In this document: in pieces, positions 46,839-58,623 of the stretch | Position numbering within the stretch: position 1 is the stretch's first letter | Layout: each line of letters starts with the position of its first letter | Assembly: GCA_019925795.1 (NCBI GenBank) | Contig: CM034298.1 | Location: 49,626,365 to 49,690,364 of the forward strand | Source: Dendrobium chrysotoxum | Taxonomy: Eukaryota; Streptophyta; Magnoliopsida; Asparagales; Orchidaceae | Direction of reading: 5' to 3' | Length of the DNA: 64,000 bases | The notes under the pieces: model-generated | Told to the model about the DNA's origin: nothing | Seen by the model: the letters and a program-made list of their open reading frames with translations, nothing else | The model's database searches: none | Made by a program: the position numbers and the translations under genes

Positions 46839-47141
46839 TTTTTGTTTAGTGCAATACCCGGAGGGGAGGCTCTGGGGAGTGGACGTAGGTCAAGTTGACC
46901 GAATCACTATAAACTCTGGTTTGCTTTTCTGATTCAGTTCTGCACTTTACTTTTTGGTATTAACTGCATGGGTGAATATCTGAGATTGATCTTTTCATTC
47001 TTATTTAATTATTTCTGTTGCTAAGTATCGAAAAGATTTTTCACTGTTGTTTGTGAAATTTTTAAATAACCAATTCAACCCCCTCTTGGTTAGCCTCGGG
47101 ACTAGTTCACTAGGGCTTAACATCCATATCGAACTTTCAAG

Positions 47142-47153
47142 TGGCATCAGAGC
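47142..47153 (+). promoter_or_regulatory. Primer binding site of C
   Basis: TGGCATCAGAGC two bases after the LTR end; one change from the site in B (TGGTATCAGAGC). Initiator Met-tRNA type. Confidence 0.9.
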
Positions 47154-47194
47154 GGGATTCAAAATTTAGGTTTAAAAACTTTTGAATTTAATCC

Positions 47195-49006
47195 ATGGCT
47201 AACTATAACAATCGTAATACTGCTGAAGGTTATTCTATTACAAGACCATCGTTGTTTGACAATATTCCTTTTGATTTTTGGAAAACACGCATGTCTACTT
47301 TTCTACAATCTATTGATTATCGTATGTGGATGTTAGTTAAGGATGGCTATGATGCACCACATAGACTTGTTAATGGTATTAAAACTGAACTCCCATTTGC
47401 AGATTGGACTTTTGATGATCGTGACTTAGCATAGATAAATGCAAAATATTTGAACTGTTTCTTTTGTGCTTTAAAATCTGAAGACTATATGCATGTTTCT
47501 ACTTGTACAACGGGAAAGGAAATCTGGGATAGATTATATATAACATATGAAGGTACAACTGAAGTCAAACAGTCTATGTTAAACATCTTGTTACATGATT
47601 ATGAACTTTTTCGCATGAAACCTAGTGAGCCTATTTCAAAAATGTACATAATGTTCACTCAGATTGTTACCTCTTTGCATGCTTTAGGTAGAGAACTTAC
47701 TAACTATGAAAGAGTGAACAAGATTCTTAGATATTTACCTTCTTCATACGATGCTAAGATTACTGCGATCATTGACTCTAAAGATTTAAAAATTTATTAT
47801 ATTGACAGCTTACTTGGATCACTCATTGCTTACGAGCAAGGGGTGAACCAAAGGCAACTTGATGCAGGTGAACGCAAGAAGGAGATGAAAGTGTCACTAA
47901 AGGCCAAAGATTCAGATGCTAGCACTTTCGGGTTTGATAGCGATGATGTTGCCTTAATCACAAGGCAATTCAAGAGCTTTCTAAGGAAGAAGAATAAGAA
48001 TTTTCAAAAGTGAAACAAAGGTAAGACCAGTAGAAACTTTAAAGGTTCATCTGAATCTGTTTGTTTTGAATGCAGGAAGCCTGGACACATAAAGGTGGAT
48101 TGTCCTACACTCAAGGCTCACCTAAGCAAGGAGAAGGGTGAGGAGAAACCAAAGTTCAGAAAGGACAAGAAGAATATTCAGAAGGCATTCTGGGCAGACT
48201 CTGCATCTGACTCTTCTGAGACTGAAGCTGAAGAGGAGGAAACAAACTTGTGTCTGATGGCTGATGATCACCCTGGTCAGTCAGACCAGGAAGAGGTATG
48301 TGAGCTTACTTACGATCAATTATTTGAAGTTTCTGAAAAAATTCATACATCGTATAGGAAGTTTAAGAAAACTCATGCTAGTTTGAAATTAGATTATTTG
48401 ACTTTGCAAAAAGAGCATGATGTTCTAGTTAAAGATCATTCCACTGTTGATTCCAATTATATGTCTTTGCTTGATGAATTCGATGAGTTGAACACAAAAT
48501 ATTCTGATTTAACTGTTGAGCATGATTTGTTAAAAATATCGCATGTTGAATTAGAAGTTGCTTTTAAGAAATTGAATGATATGGCATGTGATTTAGAAAG
48601 TAATGAAAGTGCAAGAACGTTTGAAATTGCAAGTTTAAATAAACATATTAAGTTTTTGAAAGTGAAAATCTGTGCTTTTGAAAAGAACAAAACACCACCT
48701 ACTTTTGAACAGTTTTATGCACCGCCACCTTTTAAAAAATCTATTGCAAGTTCATTAAAGCATGTTTTATATACATCTAGGAAGAGGCACTATCACCCAC
48801 GTAGATTAGTTAACCCTTTTTCTGGTGTTAGATATTTTTCATGTGGCATGTTAGGACACATCTCACACACTTGCACTGTTCACCATAGTACACATTGGGT
48901 ATGGAGACCCAAACTACCTGTTTCACAGCACAGCACGTATGCATTACATTCTTCTTTTCATAAGAAGGAACCCAAACCTATTTGGGTTCCTAAGACTGAC
49001 ATTTGA
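47195..49006 (+). pseudogene. Element C gag
   Basis: ATG at 47195. Capsid-like domain with FDNIPFDFWKTRMSTFLQS, GKEIWDRLYITYEGT, LLHDYELFRMK and SLIAYEQGVNQRQLDAGE. First zinc knuckle CFECRKPGHIKVDC (48061-48102), then an acidic stretch with NLCLMADD (48247-48270), a long coiled coil (48300-48690), and a second knuckle whose first Cys is Tyr (YFSCGMLGHISHTC, 48835-48876). All in one frame, with stops at 47432-47434 and 48011-48013, ending at TGA 49004-49006 (WVPKTDI). Pol begins 12 bases later in the -1 frame, as in B. Confidence 0.9.
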
Positions 49007-49017
49007 TATTTTTGTAG

Positions 49018-52000
49018 GTGTGCTCTCACACAAGACCTCGTGAGAGCATGTGGTACCTAGACAGCGGATGTTCAAGACACATGACTGGAGATGCAAATCA
49101 GTTCATTTCGCTGGAGGCCAGGGCTGGAGGCAAGGTTACACTTGGAGATAACACCACCAGGAAGGTGGTAGGCTCAGGTATAATTGGTGATTCAAAGAAT
49201 TTTATGATTGATAATGTTTTGCTTGTAGATGAACTGAAACACAACTTACTGAGCATCAGTCAACTTTGTGATAAGGGATACAACATCAAATTCCTGCCCA
49301 CTGGCTGCATTTTAAGCTTAAATGATGAAGTTGTTTTGCAGGGGCAAAGGATCAACAACGTCTACAAGCTGGATGTAAGTAGCATTAAATTTGATAATTC
49401 AATTTGCTTAAAAATTGCTGCTGATGAGTCTTGGTTATGGCATAGGAGATTGTGTCATGCCAGTATGAAAGCCCTTAAGAGAGTCACCCAAAAGGACTTA
49501 GTTAGAGGTGTGCCCAAGCTTAAGTTCACTAAGGATCACTTGTGTGATGCCTGTTAGTTGGGGAAGCAAGTCCAGTCCTCTTTTCACTCTGTTAAGGACA
49601 TTAACATCTCTAGACCTTTAGAAGTTCTTCACATGGACCTCTTTGGACCCATTAGCACTGCCAGCTTAGGGGGGAGAGTCTATGGATTTGTGATTGTAGA
49701 TGATTATTCGAGGTTCACTTGGGTGAAATTTTTGTCACATAAATCTGAGTCATTTGATGAGTTTAGATCTTTCTCTACTTGGATTTAGAAGAAGTTAGGA
49801 TGTAAGATCATTACCATCCATAGTGATCACGGAGGGGAGTTTGAAATTGAAAGATTTGAAAGTTTTTGTGAGGAGCAAGGGATTAGTCACAATTTTTCAG
49901 CTCCTAGGACCCCTCAGCAGAACGGGGTAGCTGAAAGGAAGAACAGGACCTTAGTGGAAGCCGCTAGAGCCATGCTTGCTGAGTATTTACTTCCTAAATA
50001 CTTTTGGACTGAAGCGGTGAACGCTGCCTGTTATGTGCTCAATAGGGTGAATATGAGAGTCAAACTGAACAAGACACCTTATGAGATCATTAAGGGTAGA
50101 ACTCCAAACCTGTCCCATCTCCATGTCTTTGGCTGTAAGGTTTTCATTCTGAACAACGGGAAATCATCCTTAGGAAAGTTTGACCCTAAATCTGATGAAG
50201 GAGTGTTCTTAGGCTATTCTAGTGTGGGGAAATGCTTTAGGGTGTTCAATAAGAGGACTTTGGTGGTGGAGGAGATGACCCATGTAGTGTTTGATGAATC
50301 TGATCCTAAGGAGTCTAGATCTGAAGTAGAAGATGAAGAGATTGTTGAGGTTACCCAAGGAGTTGGAAATACAAATCTGGAGGAAAGGGTAGAACCTCAA
50401 ACCACATTGCCTAGAGATTGGAGATATTCTTCGAGTCATCCTAAAGAACTGATCTTAGGAGACCCTTCTGAAGGTGTTAGGACTAGGCATGGACTTAGGA
50501 AGGAAGTAAACCATTCTGCCTTTATCTCAATGACTGAACCCACCTACATCAATCAAGCCCTTTCAGATGAGTTTTGGATTTTAGCTATGCAGGAAGAATT
50601 GAATCAATTTGTAAGGAATGATGTTTGGGAGTTAGTAGAAAGACCTAGAAATTAAAGTATTGTGGGAACCAAATGGGTCTTTAAGAATAAGATGAATGAT
50701 TCTAGTGTGGTGGTTAGGAATAAGGCAAGATTGGTGGCTAAGGGGTATAATCAGATAGAAGGGATTGATTTTGAGGAGACTTTTGCCCCTGTAGCTAGAT
50801 TGGAAGCCATTAGGGTGCTACTAACCTTTGCCTGTTATAAGGGATTTAAGCTGTTTCAAATGGATGTCAAGAGTGCCTTTTTGAATGGGGTAATAAAAGA
50901 GGATATTTTTGTAGAATAACCCCCAGGTTTTGAGAGTTCCCAATATCCAAATCATGTTTATAAATTAAAAAAGGTCTTATATGGATTGAAACAGGCACCC
51001 AGAGCTTGGTATGAGAGGCTTAGCACATTCCTATTAGAAAGAGAGTTTGTTAAGGGGAGCGTAGACATCACCCTTTTTCTGAGGAGAATAGGGGATGACT
51101 TACTCATTGTCCAGATTTATGTTGATGATATTATTTTTGGATCTTCTGATAAATATTTATGTGATATGAGTTTTCTAAAACAATGAGTAAGGAGTTTGAG
51201 ATGAGTATGATGGGAGAATTGTCCTACTTTTTGGGGTTTAGCATAAGGCAAACGGATGATGGAACCTTTCTCAATTAATCTAAATACACTAAGGAAATTT
51301 TGAAGAAATATTAAATGGACAAAGCCAAGCCAATCAATACTCCCATGACCTCCTCAGTTCAGTTAGATAAGGATTCAAGTGGAAAATCTGTTAATCAGAA
51401 GACGTATAGAGGAATAATAGGATCACTGCTTTACCTGACTGCTAGCCGACCTGATATCATGTTTAGTGTCTGTCTTTGTGCTAGGTTTCAGGCTGATCCT
51501 AAAGAGTCCCACCTGACTGCTGTTAAGAGAATTCTTAGATATCTTTTAGGGACCCCAAACTTAGGAATCTGGTACCCTAGGCATAGCACCTCTTTTGAGA
51601 TCATTAGATATTCTGATTATGACTTTGCGGGGTGTAGGGTGGATAGAAAGAGCACCTCTGGGACTTGTCAATTCATAGGATAGTCGTTAGTCTCCTGGTC
51701 CAGTAGAAAATAGAACTCAGTTGCACTTTCCACTGCTGAAGCTGAGTACATTGCCTTAGGGAGTTGTGTGGCCCAAGTTCTTTGGTTGAAGCAATAAGTC
51801 TTGGATTTAGGTTTACCTGTTGGCACAATTTCTGTTCTGTGTGATAATACTAGTGTCATCTACATCTCTAAGAATCCAATCCAACATTCTAGGACCAAAC
51901 ACATAGATATAAGGCATCACTTCATTAGGGACCATGTTACAAAAGGGGACATTGAGCTACATCATGTAGCAACTAAAAATCAGCTGGCAGACATATTCAC

Positions 52001-52070
52001 TAAATCACTGGCTTTTGACTCATTCAGCATTTTGAGAACCAGATTAGGAGTGATTGATATAAATGCTTAA
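49018..52070 (+). pseudogene. Element C pol: protease, integrase, RT, RNase H
   Basis: Protease site YLDSGCSRHMTGD (49051-49089). Integrase zinc region LWHRRLCHAS and CDAC (49435-49554), core HMDLFGP, HSDHGGEFE, TPQQNGVAERKNRTL, then NAACYVLNRVN and HVFGCKVFILN. RT: TKWVFKNKMND, QMDVKSAFLNGVIKED and YVDDIIFGSS (51118-51150). RNase H: SRPDIMFSVCLCARFQ, FAGCRVDRKSTSGTCQF, HHFIRDHVTKGDIELHH, ending GVIDINA. Stops at 49555, 49786, 50653, 50917, 51276, 51312, 51681, 51711 and 51795; a two-base gain near 51166 shifts the frame. Most stops sit where B has Gln. Confidence 0.93.
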
Positions 52071-53436
52071 TTCTGATGACTGCTGATTTCTGATTGTTCT
52101 GATTGATATTCTATTTTCTGTTAGTTAGTTTTTGATTTGATTATTTACTTTCAGTTAATTTTATTTCTTCTGCTGATTTCTGTGTTAGCCCTGTTATTAG
52201 TTTGATTTGAGTATTTACTTTGATTTGATTTTCTACCTGTCTTTATTCACTGGTTTAGTTCTTGCACTTACTGTTTTATATTTTTTCAAAGTCTGATCAC
52301 TGCTCACTACTTCTGATAATCTGAATTTCTGACTGGGAGTTTTACCTTGTTTTTGTTTGGAAGCTGATAAGCAGTGATTGACTCCACTGGATCTGTTAAA
52401 GGGAAGAAACATAGATGATTGTTTCTCTTCCTCTAACTCCTTTGCTGGTGTATTGTTTCTTTTGGAAAAATATCCTCTTCAAAATTAAAATTTTAGTTTT
52501 TGAAATAGAGATTTATTTTATCTTCCTACAGTAATCTACCTCATATCAATAGTGTTTTCAAAGTCTTGAGTCATTATTTTGATTTTCTAAACCAAGTGAT
52601 TGTACTTATCATATGATGTCTGGCCTTTATTTTGTGAATTACTCTTCCTTATCATGGAGAGCATCTCCTCTATCTGGAAGGTAATCTCACAGCTGAGACT
52701 ATTTAGCGAGCATGAAAAGAAGAAAGCTTACAAAAGATGCGCAGTGCGCCAAATCAATTGAAAAAGAGGCACAAAATGAGCCCAAAGCTAAAAAGATGCG
52801 AAATGTCGCCAACTAAAAGATACACAAAGTGTATCAAAAAAAAAGATGCGCAAAGCGCCAAATAAATTGAAAAAGAGGCATAAAATGAGCCCAAACAAGC
52901 TTTCTATCCTTTCAGATCGTTAAAGGTCTTAGAAAAATCTGTGCGCCACTTAATACTTTCAAAAGCTTGTATTTGAAAATCCTGATTTCTGATTTTTTTA
53001 CTTTGTGACACTATTATATCAGATATTTTTTTGGAACGAGGCTTGAAATGATCTCTTTTCGAATCTAATTTCTTTCCTTCTGAATTGGATGTTTGGTTTG
53101 AAAGAGATTTGCATCGATAAGGTGCCCGAGGTGGGAGTTACGAAAGTCAATTTTTCCAACTTTTTCTAGATTTCAGCGCTGTCAATCATCTTCTTATTGG
53201 TTTTTGGATCTAAAATCAAGAAAAAATTCTGATTTACTCGAACAGCTTGATCTGAAAAAAAAAATGGTGCTTTTATGTGTTTTTGCTGTAAGTTTTATTT
53301 ATTTTTGTTTTGTTTTAATTTCATGATAGTATTTTTGGATCCGCCTCTGTTCTAGTTTTCTATTTTGTAGTTATTTTCTTTTATGTTTTGTACCTGTTTC
53401 AGTGTTCTGTTTTACCCTCCTCCTTTTTGTGATGTC
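52071..53436 (+). other. Post-pol non-coding region of C
   Basis: T-rich, no convincing gene; not env-like as far as I can read. Contains the hairpin series at 52736-52897. Confidence 0.6.
52736..52897 (+). repeat. Series of short hairpins in the C post-pol region
   Basis: GCGC-AGT-GCGC (52739-52749), GCGA-AATG-TCGC (52798-52809), GATACAC-AAA-GTGTATC (52819-52835) and GCGC-AAA-GCGC (52848-52858), each introduced by AAAAGAT and followed by CAA or CCAA. GAAAAAGAGGCACAAAATGA text occurs twice (about 52759 and 52868). The series is conserved in B in reverse at 13255-13440. Confidence 0.75.
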
Positions 53437-53536
53437 AAAAGGGGGAGTCAGTTTGTAGTCGTTTCTATTTTCTGTTATGTGTTTTTCTTTTTGAAACTAC
53501 TGCACATAGGTTTGCCATCATCAAAAAGGAGGAGAT
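53437..53536 (+). promoter_or_regulatory. Polypurine tracts of C
   Basis: AAAAGGGGGAG at 53437-53447 and AAAAAGGAGGAGAT at 53523-53536, the latter abutting the 3' LTR. Confidence 0.8.
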
Positions 53537-55239
53537 TGTTGCAAATCTGGTTTTGATGATGACAAATATATTTCTATTGTGTTTTGCTTGGCTAACCCGT
53601 TTCAGGCATAGAAGATCACGAGCAAATCAAGCTAACTCAAGATCGGGTCCAAGTGTGTCCAATGTATGGTTTTCTTTTTATTAAGTCAATTGTAATGTAA
53701 CTGATCCCCTAGCTAAGTAACCTTGCACACACACACTCAGGGGGAGAGCTTGAGTGAATTAGAGTTTCTATTCATTTTTTGTTCATATTGTCATGGACGA
53801 TATTCATATCGTCCTGGACGATCAGGTAAAAATAGAAACCCTAATTAGGGCGACCAAGTTAAGAGGGTCTGATTAAGCAGATCGTCCTGGACGATCTTAG
53901 GATCGTACGGGACGATATGCTCAAATCAAAAATTCTCAGTCGCCAGATCAAGTTAGGAAAGTTTTTATTTTAAGATATTTGGTCTGATCGTCCCGGACGA
54001 TACGTGTATTGTCCTGGACGATCCAGTACAATCATGCCTAAATAAATCTGGTAATTAAGGAAAGCAATTTATTTTTGATTGATACGATCATATCATCCTG
54101 GACGATTGCAGGATCGTCCCGGACGATTGCAGGATCGTCCCGGACGATCATGATCGTCTAGTGCATTTCAGCTGTACGTCCCGAACTGTATTCAGGACGA
54201 TTTGGGCACTTTTTAAACTAATCGTATGGGACGATGTCCCTATCGTCCTGGACGATCAAGTCATTTTTTGGTCGTCCAGCACAAGTTTCTCTGGATGACC
54301 CGAACTGTCTCCTGGACGATATTCCTCGATTTGCACTAATCGTCCCGGAAGATCACAGGATGGTACGGGACGATATGAACAATTTTTTCTACTGATCGTC
54401 CAGGCTGTAACAGCTGAATTTGAACTGATCGTACAGGACGATCTATCGATCATCCTAGACAATCTTGGCCGACCAGTTGAGATTTAGGGTAAATTTTAAG
54501 CCCTCCTATAAAAGAACTTTTTCTTGAAACAAGAAAAATCTTTTGCCACTTTCCTTCCCAGAGAAACCCTAGAGAGAGAGAGAGAGTTGGGAGAGAGAGA
54601 GAGGATCTTGTGAGGGGGAGTTAGTGAGAGATTCACTAAGGTTGCTCCAAGCACGGATCAGAGTCGTCTTCTCCGCTCGGCGTCTTTCGTCTAGTTGGTG
54701 TTCGTCGTGGGAGGATCGTTCGCAAGAAGATCCAGGGTTCTCTGCCCGCTTTAGGTGGAAGCAAAAGGAGTTCGAGGGTTCTCTGCCTGCTTTAGGTGGA
54801 AGCAAAAGGAGTTTGAAGGTTCTCTGCCTGCTTCAGGAGGAAGCAAAAGGAGGTCGGTTTCTCTGCCCCACCGTGTGGTGGAAAGGAGGTCTTGTACAGG
54901 CTTCTCCGCCTTGCTGTGGGAGCAAAAGGAGAGACACTTTTTGTTTAGTGCAATACCCGGAGGGGAGGCTCCGGGGAGTGGACGTAGGTCAAGTTGACTG
55001 AACCACTATAAACTCTGGTTTGCTTTTCTGATTCAGTTCTACACTTTACTTTTTGGTATTAACTGCGTGGGGGAATATCTGAGATTGATCTTTTCGTTCT
55101 TGTTTAATTGTTTATGCTGCTAAGTATCGAAAAGATTTTTCACTGTTGTTCGTGAAATTTTTAAATAACCAATTTACCCCCCCTCTTGGTTAGCCTCAGG
55201 ACTAGTTCACTAGGGATTAACATCCCAATCGAACTTTCA
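53537..55239 (+). repeat. 3' LTR of element C
   Basis: 1703 bp, TGTTGCAAATCTGG to CGAACTTTCA. TATAAAAG at 54507-54514 with arms TTTTTCTTG and CAAGAAAAA at 54518-54538. The fourth hairpin unit has CCACC-GTGT-GGTGG (54871 region). Small length differences from the 5' LTR include an extra CG-palindrome copy near 54115 and GAGA repeats near 54575. Confidence 0.95.
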
Positions 55240-55244
55240 GATTC

Positions 55245-56999
55245 AAGGTAATCTATTAATTTTTTTTGCTTTTGATCCCTTATGCATATATTTGTAAGTA
55301 TTTTATAAGAATGTGAGAGTTTGTATATATTTTGAAGTGGGTTTCAAAGGTCTATTTGCATGTTCTAAAAATTAAAAAATTTCCACATGACCACCACAAA
55401 TCTGGGATCAAAAACACACTAGCACAAAGCTCTATATATTTTTTACAAATTAATTTACCACTCTAGTGCATAGCAGGGGTCGTGTCACCATGGGCTTCCT
55501 AAGGAAGAATTGCGGCTAGCATTATAGGGTATCGCAGTGCTATAGAAAATTTTAAACTATAAATATCATTTTCCACTAAATCAATTTCATTTGATCCATT
55601 AAAGGTTTTCAACAAGTAGAAGAGAGGGAGAGAGTGATTTCTAGAGAGAAAAACCTTGATTTGGGTCACTTTGGGTTATTATCAATTGACGACCTAATTT
55701 TTGAAAGATCCTCGAATTGAGATAGGTTACATTTTATCTATCTCAGTTTTTAAAATATGAAAATTTATAAATTTTTTTGACTTTATTTATATTTCCATAG
55801 TATAAAAATGACAATAACTTTGCACCTGGAAAACTTTCATCACATAAATTTCTTTGTTATAGAAACAATAATTCTAAAAAATTAAGTATTTTTTTAGAAA
55901 TTTAACATAAGGGATTTTGGGAATTATGCTATTTTTTATTAGAAAAAAACTTAACTCTAAAAAATAATGTTGTAATACAATTAAAGTCTCCAAACAACGT
56001 TCTAACAATCTTTGATAAGTTGGTTATATTTTGAAATAATGAATTGGTTATATTTTGCTGCCTATCGTTAAAGCATTTTGGTTATATTCTCTCGCTCCCT
56101 TTTCTCTTTCTCTCAGCCTAAATTTCCTCTCCAACTCAATTTTTGGTTCTCACACAACGCTGCGCTCATTTGTCTCTCCTCGTATAGTCATGAGGCTATT
56201 AGTTAATTACAATAAACCAACAATAGTTAGTTCAAATATTTTTTTCTTAAATAAACTAAATATCATTTAATCAAATTATATTTCTAAATTAATAAAAAAA
56301 TTTATCTCATAGTTAAAATTTTACCCAAATAATTTTTTATTGTGCAATTAATCTATTTGAATTAGTTTCATGTCGAAAATTTTAGTAAATCTTAAATTAT
56401 TTAATAATTTTAATTGGCTAAAATTTCTAATTTTAATTTAAAATTTTTGGGCATGTACATAATCGAGCTTACACCTGTAACATGGTAATGATTATAATGA
56501 TGATGCTCAAAACTAGTAGTTGTTATAAGGAGTTTGAACTGGTTGGCAAAGCTTATTGAAGAGTTGAGTTATTTTGGTAAATTGACAAAATACATGTTAA
56601 AAATTTAGCCATAATATCTTGTTTTGATAATGAAGTTGGCTTTGAGAGATGGTCTTGTGCTTTCTTCTCTGGAAATCAGCACAACTTGATGATGACCGAT
56701 TAATAGAGGCTTCAGCAAGATCACCAAGAATGAACAGTCATTGCTAGAACTTTGAAGACACATCATATAAAAAAGGTTCTTCGACAAATATAGCATTGCA
56801 GCAAACACAACTAATCTAGTTAATAAATCAAAGAATCATTAGGAAAGCTTCTAAAAAAGGCTCAAAGAATGAATGTCCACCCCATTAGTCAATTTGAGCT
56901 GAATGTCCTCAATGGTGACCTTAATGGCAATATTAATTTGTTGGAGATAACATATACATGTAGAAAGTCTGATGTTATGGATCTCTCATGTGGTGTCAT
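55245..56999 (+). repeat. Probable Del-type LTR fragment and unassigned AT-rich sequence
   Basis: 55450-56050 reads like the sense Del-type LTR further right: CAGGGGTCGTGTCACCATGG, ACTATAAATATCATTTTCC, a GAGAGGGAGAGAG leader and CTTTGCACCTGGAAAACTTT. No boundary was found. 56050-56999 shows nothing recognisable; open frames here are short and AT-rich. Confidence 0.4.
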
Positions 57000-57190
57000 T
57001 TATGGGAATTCTGTCATTTGATGTCTATAATCATCACACCTAAAGCATTGTCATATTACCCTATAGTATGGTCCCATATGTCTTCTCCCACACCAGATAC
57101 ATTACAGAGTACATACTTGGCATCATTACGTATGCAAGTCATGCTTCCTTACCAATCGAACATTCGAGTAAGCTAGAGAATAAATTTCTT
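57000..57190 (-). pseudogene. Antisense Del-type gag zinc-knuckle fragment
   Basis: 57002-57113 is almost identical, in reverse, to 60596-60707. On the minus strand it encodes the C-x2-C...H region of Del/Tekay gag (CFRCDD-type box). No flanking protease or LTR can be tied to it. Confidence 0.65.
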
Positions 57191-57572
57191 CCTGGATTTA
57201 GGTAAGGTAAAACTAAGCCTAAAATGATTTATTTTCTCTTAAAAGTAAATAACTAGATCGGAAAGAAATTTTGAAGTTAGGGTTTTAAGATGAGATTTAA
57301 TATTAAATCTTAACTTAAGAAGAAGGAATTCTTTTTCATAATTTCATACGATCCTTAAATTAATGAAAATCCCTAAGAAGATTGTGAATGGAAGTTTGAA
57401 ATTTAAAGCCTAATTTAGATATGTAAGGATTTTTTTATATAAATTGTATATGTAAGGACATTTTATAATTATAAAATTAAATTAAATTTATAAGAATAAA
57501 GTGAGATTGTTAAATGATAATTAATTATAGATATAAGTTTATATTATATACATACATACATATATATATATA

Positions 57573-57612
<40 letters not shown>

Positions 57613-58023
57613 CTAATCAAATTAAATTTATAGGAATAAAGTGAGATTGTTAAATGATAATTAATTATAGATATATATATAATTTTAACTTAAAAGGTAT
57701 TGCTATTTAAATTGTCTAAAATAATACTAATGGTCTTTTACATGTGTCTTTAATGAAAATTTAAGAGATCGGCTATGGATTATATCCTTAATAATATTGA
57801 GACACTATAAATATTGAAGCAAATTAAGTTAGGATTTAGGAGATGATAAGATTAACGAAAAATTTGATAGAGTTAACCTATATGAATGCCTTATATTTGC
57901 AAATATGAATATAGATATTAAGTTAAGGAAGTGATGTTTATGGAATTGCATGGAGGATCAAATCGATCAAGGCAAAGGTGGGAAATTGTACTACTATTTT
58001 ATAGTAATTAATTCCATTATCTA
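57191..58023. other. AT-rich spacer with duplicated segment around a TA microsatellite
   Basis: No gene. TAAAGTGAGATTGTTAAATG and neighbouring text occur at 57476-57537 and again at 57614-57675, on either side of TA/CATA repeats (57553-57610). Confidence 0.6.
57553..57610. repeat. (TA)n / (CATA)n microsatellite
   Basis: CATACATACA followed by TA dinucleotides with one TTTA interruption. Confidence 0.95.
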
Positions 58024-58235
58024 TGTAACAACCCAAAAGTTTAAAATGAACTTATTTAAAAAACATTAAAACTCTAAAGTGGACCACTATGGCGTTGTGC
58101 TTGTGAGAACTACGCCACTAGAAACCGCCACTACGGTATTGAAAGCTCTATTCAACAGTAATTCTGGATTCAGCATGTGTTGCTGGGTCATGGGAGCACC
58201 ACAGCGGTAGGCCCTAAATAGTGTTTTATAATACA

Positions 58236-58623
58236 CAACAACAACAAGAACAATAAGCCTTTATCCCACTATGTGGGTTGGCTATATGAACCCTTTTTCT
58301 CTATTGTGTCATATTAAGAATCAAATTCTCACTTAAATCTAATAAAGAAAGGTCATTTCTAATTTTTCTAACAAGTCTTTTTTAGGTCTAACTCTACCTT
58401 TCTTAACATAAGCCAAATCTAATACATCTACTCTCCTAACCGTCTCATCATAAGGTTGCTTTTTAATGTGACCAATCTATCTAAGATGAGTCTCTCTAAT
58501 CTTATCTTCCACTAAAGTTAATCCAACCTTTTCACGTATATGTTCATTTTGTATCTTATCTCTAAGAGTAAATCCACTCATCCACCTGGGCATTCACATC
58601 TCCATAACATTTAACTTAATATT
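58236..58623 (-). mobile_element. 5'-truncated RTE LINE
   Basis: Matches the 3' end of the first LINE (compare 3290-3690): ACAACAACAACAAGA tail, CCCACTATGTGGGTTGGCT, then the RT C-terminal coding region. Flanks AGTGTTTTATA (58220) and AGTATTTTTATA (58624) look like a target duplication with changes. Interrupts the Del LTR. Confidence 0.85.

Larger units (their letters stand above)
45483..47139 (+). repeat. 5' LTR of element C
   Basis: Starts TATTGCAAATCTGG (terminal TG changed to TA; the 3' copy has TGTTG) and ends CGAACTTTCA. Palindrome field 45730-46390, TATA at 46429-46436, hairpin units 46637-46838, arms CCCGGAG and CTCTGGG near 46857, the palindrome GGTCAAGTTGACC at 46888-46900. Confidence 0.95.
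45483..55239 (+). mobile_element. Copia (Sirevirus-type) element C, nearly complete
   Basis: 9757 bp with two LTRs of 1657 and 1703 bp, a primer site, gag with two zinc knuckles and CLMADD, pol, a post-pol region with hairpins, two polypurine tracts and GATTC duplications. Sister of B: the proteins read almost the same and the LTRs share palindromes and hairpin units. About ten nonsense codons and one frameshift make it non-autonomous. Confidence 0.95.
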
